The notes: a model not told the origin generated them from the sequence alone. A DNA stretch of 9,289 bases from Treponema sp. UBA4319 (GCA_002393865.1 DGUD01000147.1:7462-16750), one strand, 5' to 3'. Positions 1 to 7,301 are shown, counted from the first letter of the stretch. Numbers and translations: made by a program.

Positions 1-1
1 C

Positions 2-12
2 GGGGGGGGGGG
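2..12. repeat. Run of eleven G at the window edge
   Basis: Eleven consecutive G follow the first base. Read in the frame of the following gene they encode glycines immediately before the residues IFTLLGF. A VOC protein would normally have a charged helix there, so the run may replace true coding sequence. It could be a slippage-prone tract or a poly-G artefact at a contig end. The sequence alone cannot separate these. Confidence 0.6.
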
Positions 13-355
13 TATATTTACACTACTTGGATTCGTTCCTGACGGAGATGTAGTATTTGACAGAGAACGTAAGATTCAGGTTCTGTTTATGAAAAAACAA
101 GGGATACGAATAGAGCTTGTAGTGCCGGACGGCGAGGAATCGCCCTTCTACCCCTTGCTCGGGAAATATAAGAATTCATTTTATCATATATGTTATGAGA
201 CTGAGGATATACGGAAGGAAATGATAATGCTAAGAGGAAAAGGCTTTGTACAGACAACGCGCATACAGCCTGCCCCTGCCATAGGTGGCAGGAATGTCGT
301 TTTTCTTCTGAACCCGCAGATTGGTCTGATAGAGCTTTTGGAGACAAAAAAATGA
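2..355 (+). CDS. VOC/glyoxalase-fold protein, methylmalonyl-CoA epimerase-like (5' partial)
   Basis: The frame is open from base 2 to the TGA at 353-355. An ATG at 89 exists, but conserved-looking VOC sequence (LGFVPDG, then FDRERKIQVLF) lies upstream of it in frame, so the gene is truncated by the window start rather than beginning at 89. The visible part carries the second half of a glyoxalase/VOC fold. There is an IRIELVVP strand, then FYHICYETEDI, whose His (codon 185-187) matches the metal-binding His of methylmalonyl-CoA epimerase, and a final IGLIELLE strand with the last metal-ligand Glu. The first His of the family would lie in the missing part. Its stop overlaps the next start by 4 bases (ATGA). 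The pairing with FkbH and an ACP suggests it acts on a CoA- or ACP-bound acyl unit (inference). VOC folds also occur in dioxygenases and glyoxalases, so the substrate is open. Confidence 0.8.
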   Translation, partial: GGGGIFTLLGFVPDGDVVFDRERKIQVLFMKKQGIRIELVVPDGEESPFYPLLGKYKNSFYHICYETEDIRKEMIMLRGKGFVQTTRIQPAPAIGGRNVVFLLNPQIGLIELLETKK

Positions 356-2133
356 AGGAGCTTGAATGGCCATTTGACTGCGCGCTGCTTCTGAGAAAAC
401 AAAAAGAATTCAGAAAGCAGCTGCATGCAAGCAGAGATTCCGGCGAATACCAGCAAGTAAAAATCGCGCTCCTCGGAGGGAGCACAACAGCTACCATAAA
501 GGACATACTGGATTTGTTCTTGCTGAACAATGGAATCTCTGCCCATTTTTATGAGTCCGGCTACAACCGCTTCTATGAGGAAGGAGTATTCTCTTGCCCT
601 GCGCTTGACGCTTTTATGCCCGACATTACGGTGATATGCACATCTACCCATAACATTCAGGCTTGGCCAGAGCTGGCGGATTCGGAAGCTGATGCCGCCA
701 GAAAACTTGATGAGGAATACCGGCGTTTTGAAACCATCTGGGAATCCTTGGCATCGCGCTTTGCTTGCTGCGTGATACAGGCAAACATGGAGATACCGGC
801 ACAACGGGTTCTGGGCAGCATGGATGCATGGGATTTCAGGGGAAGAGTACATTTTGCAGGAAACCTGAACCAGCTGTTCTACCGCTATGCGGCAAGCCAT
901 AGCAATTTTTATATACATGACGTGCATACATTGAGCGCAGAATTCGGCCTGGACAAGTGGCATGATATGAGACAGTGGAACTTGTATAAATGCGCATGTG
1001 CTATGGAGGCGGTTCCCGTATATGCATACCAACTGGCCTCAATCATAACAGCTGTCAGGGGAAAAGGACGCAAGGCGATAGTCTTGGATGCCGACAACAC
1101 CCTGTGGGGCGGTGTGATAGGGGATTCAGGACCAGAAGGTATAGCTTTAGGACAGGAGAGCGCGAAAGGCCAGGCCTTTATGGAATGGCAGCAGTATCTC
1201 AAGCGGCTTAAGGATCGAGGTCTCCTGCTTCTTTTAGTCTCAAAGAACGAAAAAAAGAGTGTTCTGGCAGGGCTGTCGCATCCTAACAGTGTGTTGAAAG
1301 CTGATGATTTTGCAGCTATGGAGGTCAACTGGGAGAACAAAGTTTCCAACATCCAGCTGCTCGCGCAGAGAATAAACATAAGTCCTGACCAGATGATATT
1401 CATCGATGACAATCCTGCAGAGCGGGCTTTGGTACGGGAATCTATTGCCGGGCTTGCAGTCCTTGATGCGGCCTCGCCTGATGCTTTTATGCGGGCTTTG
1501 CAGGAAGGACATTATCTGGAGCCGGCAGGGCTTTCGGGCGAGGACACGGAAAGAACCCGGATGTATCTGGAGAATGCAAGACGGAGCGAGTCTCAAAAGC
1601 AGTTTGGCGATTATGAAGCATTCCTGCAATCCCTGCGCATGAAGGCAAGCATAGCCCCTTTTGAAAAATTTGACTATGCGCGCATCTGCCAGCTTGCAAA
1701 TAAGACGAACCAGTTCAACCTGACCGGCAGACGTTTTTCCCCGGCAGAAATAGAGCAGCTTGCATTGAATCCAGACTGGATATGCCTATCAGGCAAGCTG
1801 ACAGACCGCTTTGGCGACAACGGCATCGTCAGCCTTTTGTTCGCGGAATGTCAGGGAGAGACGGCAAGAATATACAATTTTCTGATGAGCTGCAGGGTAT
1901 TCGGGCGGGGCATGGAATACGCCATGATGGATTCTTTCGTTGAGAGATGCAAAACAAAAGGAATCAGCAGGATAGAGGGAGAATACATACCTACGGCAAA
2001 GAATATGCCTGTGAAGGATTTATATAAAAAGATGGGCTTTTCACCGAAGCACGGTGAGAATGGCGGACAGACATTCTGGGGGCTAGAAGTCGACGGCTAT
2101 ATGCCGCAAAAAAACTATATCGAGGTACGCTGA
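352..2133 (+). CDS. FkbH-like HAD-IIIC protein, glyceryl-ACP forming type
   Basis: The 593 residues have the three-part architecture of FkbH proteins. Residues about 36-235 form an N-terminal alpha/beta region with a GGST loop (42-45). Residues about 240-375 are a HAD domain with motif I DADNT (246-250), Ser297 in LVSKNE, the lysine motif NKVSNI (329-334) and IDDNP (351-355). Residues about 430-590 are a GNAT-like region with NKTNQFNLTGRR (450-461), RFGDNG (486-491), SCRVFGRGMEYA (513-524) and LYKKMGF. Characterised FkbH enzymes take a glyceryl unit from 1,3-bisphosphoglycerate, release phosphate and load the three-carbon unit onto an ACP. All HAD catalytic residues are present, so it should be active. 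The start ATG lies inside the upstream stop (ATGA), and the ACP gene follows after 3 bases, which fits a loading partner. Related HAD-IIIC proteins in surface-glycan loci may use other acyl donors, so the glyceryl substrate is inference. Confidence 0.92.
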   Translation: MKELEWPFDCALLLRKQKEFRKQLHASRDSGEYQQVKIALLGGSTTATIKDILDLFLLNNGISAHFYESGYNRFYEEGVFSCPALDAFMPDITVICTSTHNIQAWPELADSEADAARKLDEEYRRFETIWESLASRFACCVIQANMEIPAQRVLGSMDAWDFRGRVHFAGNLNQLFYRYAASHSNFYIHDVHTLSAEFGLDKWHDMRQWNLYKCACAMEAVPVYAYQLASIITAVRGKGRKAIVLDADNTLWGGVIGDSGPEGIALGQESAKGQAFMEWQQYLKRLKDRGLLLLLVSKNEKKSVLAGLSHPNSVLKADDFAAMEVNWENKVSNIQLLAQRINISPDQMIFIDDNPAERALVRESIAGLAVLDAASPDAFMRALQEGHYLEPAGLSGEDTERTRMYLENARRSESQKQFGDYEAFLQSLRMKASIAPFEKFDYARICQLANKTNQFNLTGRRFSPAEIEQLALNPDWICLSGKLTDRFGDNGIVSLLFAECQGETARIYNFLMSCRVFGRGMEYAMMDSFVERCKTKGISRIEGEYIPTAKNMPVKDLYKKMGFSPKHGENGGQTFWGLEVDGYMPQKNYIEVR

Positions 2134-2136
2134 TTT

Positions 2137-2376
2137 ATGGAGAACAATGCGCTTTTTACTGTACGGGGAATACTGCGGGATGTGCTGGAGAACCCAAGTC
2201 TAGAGATAGAGGAGTCTACTCTGCTTGCGGATATTCCAGGTCTAGAAAGCATGGCTTACATGACTGCAGTCTCCCTGATAGAGACAGAATACGGGATTCA
2301 GTTCGACTTTGATGACATCGCAGCATTCAAGACGGTTGGTGAGCTGCTTGAAAAGATAGGCGGAGAGAAATCATAA
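2137..2376 (+). CDS. Acyl carrier protein
   Basis: An acidic 79-residue protein with the ACP four-helix pattern. It has a first helix, then the ADIPGLESM loop with Ser38 as the predicted 4'-phosphopantetheine site, followed by a second helix and the typical FDFDDIAAFKTVGEL segment of the third and fourth helices. The serine sits in a Glu-Ser-Met context instead of the usual Asp-Ser-Leu, as often seen in specialised carrier proteins. A GAGG at 2122-2125 lies 11 bases before the ATG and may serve as ribosome binding site. The gene directly follows the FkbH gene, its likely loading enzyme. Its TAA stop shares one base with the next ATG (TAATG). It is not a fatty-acid-synthesis locus, because no FabD, FabF or FabG genes are nearby. 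A phosphopantetheinyl transferase must act from elsewhere. Confidence 0.9.
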   Translation: MENNALFTVRGILRDVLENPSLEIEESTLLADIPGLESMAYMTAVSLIETEYGIQFDFDDIAAFKTVGELLEKIGGEKS

Positions 2377-3536
2377 TGTTGCAAATCTACGATTGCTCAC
2401 CCAAGGAATTCCTGTCGCTTCTTAAGGGTAAAAAGCTGTTCATCTTTGGGGCAGGAAATGTTGCCGCTCATTTTCATGATGTGTTCTGCCGGGGCTACCC
2501 TGTTACAGCCATGATAGACAACAACAGGAGCCTATGGGGAAGTTTTGCCAAAGTGAACGGCCAGAGACCGCCAGTAATAAGCCCCGGAGACTTTGCAAGA
2601 AATTTTGCCCCAGAAGAAATCAAGAGGAGCATGCTTTTTATTACCCCCGCCTATCATTCCATGGAGATTGTGCGCCAGCTTGATGTCATGGAGGAGCTGG
2701 ACGGTCTTGCCTGTTGTCTGGGAATGGCTTTGAAAAACTATCCATGCAAAATGCCGCTTCTTCCGCCCCTTTGCCAGAAAATCGAGCGGAAAATACACTG
2801 GTGCTGGTTTGGCAGAAGCCCGCTCCCCCCGCATTTACAGGCCTATATAGATGGATGGAAACGCCTGTGCCCCGACTATGAGATAATCCGCTGGGACGAA
2901 AGCAATTACGACGTAAGCAGAAGCCGGTATATGAGGGAGGCATACGAGGCAAAAAAGTGGGGATTTGTGTCGGACTATGCCCGTCTGGATATCGTGTACC
3001 GGGAGGGAGGCATATATCTTGACACCGATGTGGAGCTACTCAGACGACCGGATGAACTTCTTCATGATAAGGCTTTTTTTGCTTTCAATTATAACGATGT
3101 GATAAACATAGGGACAGGTTTTGGTGCGCAAAAAGGTCATCCCCTCGTAAGGCAGATGCGTGACTATTACGATAATTTTTCCTTCAAACAAAAGGATGGT
3201 TCTTACAACACGCGCACCTGCTACTTTTATCAGCATCCGGTCCTAAAGGACTGGGGCTTCAAGATAGAGAACAGCTATCAGAAGGTAAAAGAGGTAGCCG
3301 TCTGGCCGTCAAATGTCTTTGTGGTTGAAGGGCAGGCGCAGGACGAATGCACCGTGGGCTTCCATCATGCGGAGCTGAGCTGGGTGACTGCCGGACAAAA
3401 ATCCAGTTTTAAAGGATTCCGGCGGGAGCTAGAGGAACGGCTCAGGATGCAGGCCGTTAGGGGGGGGGTAAAGCCTTATAATACAACACTTTACAAAAGA
3501 AACTCCCGTCATTCCGCCTTGCGTGGGGCTGCGTGA
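2376..3536 (+). CDS. Rossmann-like domain fused to GT32-type (DXD) glycosyltransferase
   Basis: 386 residues with two parts. Residues about 18-120 form a Rossmann-like domain starting KKLFIFGAGNVAAHF, with the glycine-rich loop at 25-30 and a MIDNN strand end at 46-50. Residues about 138-350 match the capsular-polysaccharide/OCH1-like GT32 fold: KIHWCWFGRSPLPPHL (139-154), CPDYEIIRWDE (165-175), SDYARLDIVYREGGIYLDTDVE (199-220) with the nucleotide-sugar DXD at Asp216 and Asp218, and a late HHAELSW (330-336). It should transfer a sugar from a nucleotide donor to a growing glycan in the cytoplasm; donor and acceptor are unknown. There is no signal peptide or membrane segment. The C-terminal 25 residues are encoded through a run of nine G and resemble nothing familiar, so the true end may vary. 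The gene is coupled on both sides by one-base stop/start overlaps. Confidence 0.87.
   Translation: MLQIYDCSPKEFLSLLKGKKLFIFGAGNVAAHFHDVFCRGYPVTAMIDNNRSLWGSFAKVNGQRPPVISPGDFARNFAPEEIKRSMLFITPAYHSMEIVRQLDVMEELDGLACCLGMALKNYPCKMPLLPPLCQKIERKIHWCWFGRSPLPPHLQAYIDGWKRLCPDYEIIRWDESNYDVSRSRYMREAYEAKKWGFVSDYARLDIVYREGGIYLDTDVELLRRPDELLHDKAFFAFNYNDVINIGTGFGAQKGHPLVRQMRDYYDNFSFKQKDGSYNTRTCYFYQHPVLKDWGFKIENSYQKVKEVAVWPSNVFVVEGQAQDECTVGFHHAELSWVTAGQKSSFKGFRRELEERLRMQAVRGGVKPYNTTLYKRNSRHSALRGAA
3460..3468 (+). repeat. Run of nine G inside the GT32 gene
   Basis: Nine consecutive G encode part of Arg362-Gly363-Gly364, after the catalytic domain. Losing one G gives an immediate TAA stop (GGG GGG TAA). Gaining one G gives a TAA a few codons later. 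Either change would remove roughly the last 20 residues and move the stop about 60 bases away from the start of the next gene, with which it now overlaps. Homopolymer G runs of this length are known slippage sites in surface-structure genes of several bacteria. Variation here is inferred, not seen. Confidence 0.75.
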
Positions 3537-4768
3537 TGGAGCCGCTGGAGTACCGCCCGCTTGTCTCCATAATCGTGCCCGTCTACAACATACAAGGGTA
3601 TGTGCGGAAGTGCATCGAGAGCATACTAACGCAGAGCTACAGGCGGCTGCAGATTGTATTGGTTGATGACGGCTCTACCGACGGAAGCGGGGGAATCTGC
3701 GACGAATACGCAGCGCGCGACCGGCGGGTACTAGTCCTCCATTCGGAGAATAGAGGACTAGTTCATGCCAGAAAAACTGGCATGAACTTGTCCACGGGCG
3801 ACTACATTCTTAATGTGGACGGGGATGACTGGATAGAGCAGGACAGAGTTATTCAGCTTGTAAGACGGCTTCAGGACGAACAGCCGGATATGCTGTATAT
3901 GGGAGGGTACGTGCAGGACTTCTTGGGCAGGAACGTTACTATCTCGGACGATTTCATAGAGCAGGATTTCTGCGGCGAAAAAGTCGCGGATGTATTCCCG
4001 CTGCTGCAGTCTCCGGATTGCGCTTTCAAGAGGACTTTCAGAGGCCTGCTTTGGCAGTGGTGCATGAGGCGGGAGCTCTGCCTGACCGCGCTGAACGTAG
4101 ATGAGACAATCTCTATGGGGGAAGACCTCCTCGGAGTATGGCTGTGCGTCCTGAAAGCACGCAGCGTAAGGGTTTTCCAGAGCCCGACCTATCATTACGT
4201 GCAGCGCCCCAAATCCCTGACATGGGTCTATGACCCCAGAGAGAAGGACAGGATGCGGCTCCTGGAAGCTACGCTGCTGGGAGCTGTTGAGGCGAGCCCG
4301 TACGGAAACTCGGCTGTGGTAAAGGCGGCTGCTGTAAAGGCATGTTTTATGGCCTTGGCGCTGAGCGACTTTACCATGATGATGCGGGGGAGCAGCGACT
4401 ACCTGTTCCCGTTCCCGCAGGTAGGGCGCGGCTCCAGTGTGATTGTGTATGGAGCCGGCAAGGTCGGCTTCCATATATGCAACGCTATAACGCTGTGCGG
4501 CGGCTATGACATTGTGATGCTGTGCGACAGGGATACCAGAAAACCAGCTGTGTGCGGGCATAAGGTCATGCCACCTTCAGAACTGCGGGCGGCGGACTAC
4601 GACTTCATCGTGATTGCCGTCGCCTACGAGAAGATGGCCCGCGAAATAAAGCGGAGCCTCGTCGCTGAAGGGCTGCCAGAAGGAAAGATTGCCCTTATGG
4701 ACGGCTCCGTGATGGATGAGGCGGCTCTGCGCAGAATTTTTGGGAATCAGGAGGTTAACTGTGTCTGA
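3536..4768 (+). CDS. GT2 family glycosyltransferase with C-terminal Rossmann-like domain
   Basis: 410 residues from ATG 3536, which shares one base with the upstream TGA (TGATG). A GTG at 3533 is an alternative start adding one residue. Residues about 8-230 are a GT-A fold family 2 transferase: VSIIVPVYN (10-18), the nucleotide-binding VDDGSTDGS (43-51), the metal-binding NVDGDDWI (93-100) and MGEDLLG (194-200), which resembles the catalytic acidic motif of the family. Residues about 300-395 are a second domain starting SSVIVYGAGKVGFHI with the loop GAGKVG at 306-311, a LCDRD strand end and YDFIVIAV. This is the same kind of Rossmann-like module as in the neighbouring proteins. No transmembrane segments are seen, so it is a cytoplasmic or peripheral enzyme probably extending the same glycan. 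The end overlaps the GTG start of the following gene by 8 bases. Donor sugar cannot be read from sequence. Confidence 0.9.
   Translation: MEPLEYRPLVSIIVPVYNIQGYVRKCIESILTQSYRRLQIVLVDDGSTDGSGGICDEYAARDRRVLVLHSENRGLVHARKTGMNLSTGDYILNVDGDDWIEQDRVIQLVRRLQDEQPDMLYMGGYVQDFLGRNVTISDDFIEQDFCGEKVADVFPLLQSPDCAFKRTFRGLLWQWCMRRELCLTALNVDETISMGEDLLGVWLCVLKARSVRVFQSPTYHYVQRPKSLTWVYDPREKDRMRLLEATLLGAVEASPYGNSAVVKAAAVKACFMALALSDFTMMMRGSSDYLFPFPQVGRGSSVIVYGAGKVGFHICNAITLCGGYDIVMLCDRDTRKPAVCGHKVMPPSELRAADYDFIVIAVAYEKMAREIKRSLVAEGLPEGKIALMDGSVMDEAALRRIFGNQEVNCV
4749..4754 (+). promoter_or_regulatory. Strong ribosome binding site for GTG 4761
   Basis: AGGAGG lies 6 bases before a GTG at 4761, a near-ideal Shine-Dalgarno arrangement, within the end of the GT2 gene. 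It fixes the original start of the radical SAM gene upstream of the amber codon. GTG 4875, the first start after the amber, has no comparable site at proper spacing; the nearest GGGAG is about 21 bases away. Confidence 0.8.
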
Positions 4769-4829
4769 GGAATTTGACTTTTCGGGTGAAGATGAGATTG
4801 TCCTGTATGGGGCAGGAGAGATTGCCTAG
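4761..4829 (+). pseudogene. Original 5' end of the radical SAM gene, ended by an in-frame TAG
   Basis: GTG 4761 opens a 22-codon frame whose product ends DEIVLYGAGEIA before TAG (4827-4829). The same frame then continues without another stop to 7301, with AVLAVSRELGFHDKLVGI directly after the TAG. That makes a classic beta-strand, glycine loop and helix of a Rossmann-like domain, interrupted only by one codon. By position, the lost residue was most likely Gln (CAG), Lys (AAG) or Glu (GAG), each one base from TAG. The fragment would yield only 22 residues. It may be a recent nonsense mutation, a sequencing error or a read-through site. Confidence 0.75.
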
Positions 4830-4874
4830 GCCGTACTCGCCGTCTCGCGGGAGCTTGGCTTCCATGACAAGCTT

Positions 4875-7301
4875 GTGGGAATATGCGTCTCGGAGCTCGT
4901 CCACGTAAAGAGCGAGATTGACGGGATAAAGACGTGGCGGGCATCTGATTTCCTTCCCCTGCACCCGGGCTGCCTTGTGCTCATTGCCGTCAGGGATATG
5001 TATGCGGACGGCATCATAGGCAACATAAGGCGGCTTGGGATAAAGAATTACAGGAGGATTACGCTGCCAGACTGCATCCCTGTCCTTGAGGGCAAGCTGA
5101 GGAAGGCTGCGCCGCAAAGATTTTCCGCATTCATGCATTCGATTGACAAAGCAAAGATGAGCGATGAGGACTACGCCATGTTCCTCGGAAAGCAGCTTAA
5201 GACCGGGGTGCTGGATTTCGAGGTGAACCTCGCCGACCACTGCAATCTGAACTGCCAGTGCTGCAACCATTTCAGTCCGATAGCGCCCCAAGCGTTCTTG
5301 GATCTGCCCCAATATGAGAAGGACATAGCTCGCCTTTCCTCGCTGTACCCGGGCAACAAGGGCACGTTGATGCTTCTGGGCGGGGAGCCACTTTTGTATC
5401 CCCGCATAAACGATGCCATAGCCGTTACCCGGAAGTATATGCCTGACATGGCTGTGGATATCGTGACGAACGGGCTCCTACTCAAGAAAATGGATGAGTC
5501 CTTCTGGGAATCATGCCGTAAAAATGATATATGCCTGTCGGTAACAAAGTACCCTGTAGCTTTTGATTATAATTCCCTGATTCCATACGCTGAAGAAAGA
5601 AATGTAAAAATAAAATTCTCTTATGACAGCATGGTGAACAAAACCACGTACCGGCTGCCTTTCATTGAGAACGGGAACTTGAATTCATACAGGAATTTCG
5701 CAAAATGCTACCACGCAAACCGTTGCGTTACGCTCAGAAACGGAAGGCTGTATACATGCCCTATGGCCGCGAACATAGGCCTGTTCAACCGCCACTTCGG
5801 AAAGCAGCTCCCTGACGTGCAGTCAAATTCCATCGACATCTATGCGGCATCATCCGCAAAGGAAATAGAGGATTTCCTGAAGACTCCGATACCTTTATGC
5901 CGTCATTGCGACATATTCGGGTATGAGTATGAGATTCCGTGGAAAACCAGCTCAGGCAATATCACTGAATGGATGGAGGTAAAGATGCATAAGCTCGTAT
6001 TGTGGGGCGCGGGTACCCGTGGCCGCCAGTTCTGCGCTGAATTTGGCTATGACAGGATTGAGGTCATAGTCGATACCGATTCCGCTTTGCAGGGGCTTGA
6101 CTACCGGGGCATAAAAATTATTTCCCCGGAGGAATACTTTAAGGCTTATAGCGCTTATCCTATCCTTGTTACTCCCCGGAACCACGTAAGCCAGATAATA
6201 CAACGGCTCCATGAGAATGGCGTTCACACAGAGCTTGACTATGACAAGGAATTCAAGTTCGCAGAGGTTTTCATGAAAGCCTTCTCGTTCAGCATGATGG
6301 CTCCGCTAAAGAAAAGCGGCTCCTATGCAGTATATGGCTTTTCTCTTCTGGGAATTTTCCTGTACGAAAAGATTCGCGATATGGGGATAAAATGCAGTCT
6401 TATCCTTGAAGACAGCAGGGCAAAGTGCCTGCAGAAAAATGTGCGGAACAAGCTGGGCTTTGACTTTTGTACGATGGAAGATGCCATTACCAAGAAATCC
6501 GTGCTACTTCTCGCTAAGAATTTAGAAAGCAATGACGAGAAAGCCGCCGCCAGCCTAAAGCGCATTTCTTTCCTTGACTTGTTTTATGAGCGGGAGATGT
6601 TCAGGAACCCCGCCATCGGGCAGTTCAAGGACTTGCACAAGGGAAAACGGTGTTTCATCGTGGCGACGGGGCCGAGCCTGAGAATGTCTGACCTTGACAT
6701 GCTGAAAAAGAACGGCGAGATTTGCATAAGCATGAATTCTATATTTAACGCCTTTGCTGATACGACATGGCGGCCTGACTATTACGTAGTTTCAGACCCT
6801 ATGGCTCTGGAAACAGACACATGGATGAATAAGATGCTGACCATGGACGCAAAGGCAAAATTTATAGCCGATATCTCATGGCCATTCGGAGAGGTCTCTG
6901 TCAAAGATAATATGTTCAAATGGCACTTTATACGAGATACAGAATTGGGTGCGTTTCCGGAAGTTTCCGAAGACTTCTCTCTCGGCAGCCACTACGGGAC
7001 GACCATAACTTTTGAGGGCGCATTGACCCTTGCTTTTTATCTTGGCTGTAGCGAGATTTACTTGTTAGGAGTTGATTGCAGCGCATACGGGAAAAGGTCG
7101 GCTCATTTTAAGGATGATTTTATAGAAGGTCTGGCTTATAGCCTTACCCCGGATTGCGCATCATCGTATGACTGGAATATCATTGCCTACCAGTCTGCCA
7201 AGCAATATGCCGATAGCCACGGCATAAAAATCTACAATGCCACGCGAGGCGGAATGCTGGAGGTTTTTGAGCGGGTAGACTTTGACGGACTGTTTTCCTG
7301 A
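4875..7301 (+). CDS. Radical SAM / Rossmann-like / MptE-like (DUF115) multidomain fusion
   Basis: 808 residues from GTG 4875, the first start after the amber codon; the gene probably began at 4761. Residues 1-70 are the remainder of an N-terminal Rossmann-like domain. Residues about 113-350 are a radical SAM domain: the 4Fe-4S motif C123-x3-C127-x2-C130 (DHCNLNCQCCNHFSP), GGEP at 169-172, and later cysteines C278, C284, C295, C342 and C345 that could bind an auxiliary cluster. Residues about 371-455 are another Rossmann-like module (KLVLWGAGTRGRQF), and about 483-548 a degenerate one (YAVYGFSLLG). Residues about 580-808 resemble the MptE-like/DUF115 (Maf) family: RCFIVATGPSLRMSDLDML (592-610), SMNSIF, and CSEIYLLGVDCSAYG (725-739). 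Maf proteins are linked to transfer of nonulosonic acids onto flagellin, so a glycosyltransferase role is possible. The radical SAM substrate is unknown. It is the last gene of the operon. Confidence 0.85.
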   Translation: MGICVSELVHVKSEIDGIKTWRASDFLPLHPGCLVLIAVRDMYADGIIGNIRRLGIKNYRRITLPDCIPVLEGKLRKAAPQRFSAFMHSIDKAKMSDEDYAMFLGKQLKTGVLDFEVNLADHCNLNCQCCNHFSPIAPQAFLDLPQYEKDIARLSSLYPGNKGTLMLLGGEPLLYPRINDAIAVTRKYMPDMAVDIVTNGLLLKKMDESFWESCRKNDICLSVTKYPVAFDYNSLIPYAEERNVKIKFSYDSMVNKTTYRLPFIENGNLNSYRNFAKCYHANRCVTLRNGRLYTCPMAANIGLFNRHFGKQLPDVQSNSIDIYAASSAKEIEDFLKTPIPLCRHCDIFGYEYEIPWKTSSGNITEWMEVKMHKLVLWGAGTRGRQFCAEFGYDRIEVIVDTDSALQGLDYRGIKIISPEEYFKAYSAYPILVTPRNHVSQIIQRLHENGVHTELDYDKEFKFAEVFMKAFSFSMMAPLKKSGSYAVYGFSLLGIFLYEKIRDMGIKCSLILEDSRAKCLQKNVRNKLGFDFCTMEDAITKKSVLLLAKNLESNDEKAAASLKRISFLDLFYEREMFRNPAIGQFKDLHKGKRCFIVATGPSLRMSDLDMLKKNGEICISMNSIFNAFADTTWRPDYYVVSDPMALETDTWMNKMLTMDAKAKFIADISWPFGEVSVKDNMFKWHFIRDTELGAFPEVSEDFSLGSHYGTTITFEGALTLAFYLGCSEIYLLGVDCSAYGKRSAHFKDDFIEGLAYSLTPDCASSYDWNIIAYQSAKQYADSHGIKIYNATRGGMLEVFERVDFDGLFS

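Noticed and set aside
89..355. ATG 89 as the true start of the VOC protein
   Set aside because: Conserved-looking VOC sequence continues upstream in frame to the window edge, and a protein starting at 89 would lack the first half of the fold.
592..808. Assignment of the fusion's C-terminal domain to GT42 sialyltransferases (residue numbers of the fusion protein, bases about 6648-7301)
   Set aside because: The TGPSL and LLGVD patterns are shared with GT42, but the overall motif order fits MptE-like/DUF115 better; sialyltransferase activity cannot be claimed.
193..1032. Long reverse-strand open frame of 279 codons
   Set aside because: It lies across the VOC and FkbH genes, has no recognisable domain, and is explained by codon bias on the opposite strand.
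4827..4829. TAG read as a sense codon genome-wide, or as pyrrolysine
   Set aside because: The glutamate synthase gene ends in TAG exactly where its family ends, so TAG works as a stop here. The position is a helix residue after a glycine loop, not a methylamine methyltransferase active site.
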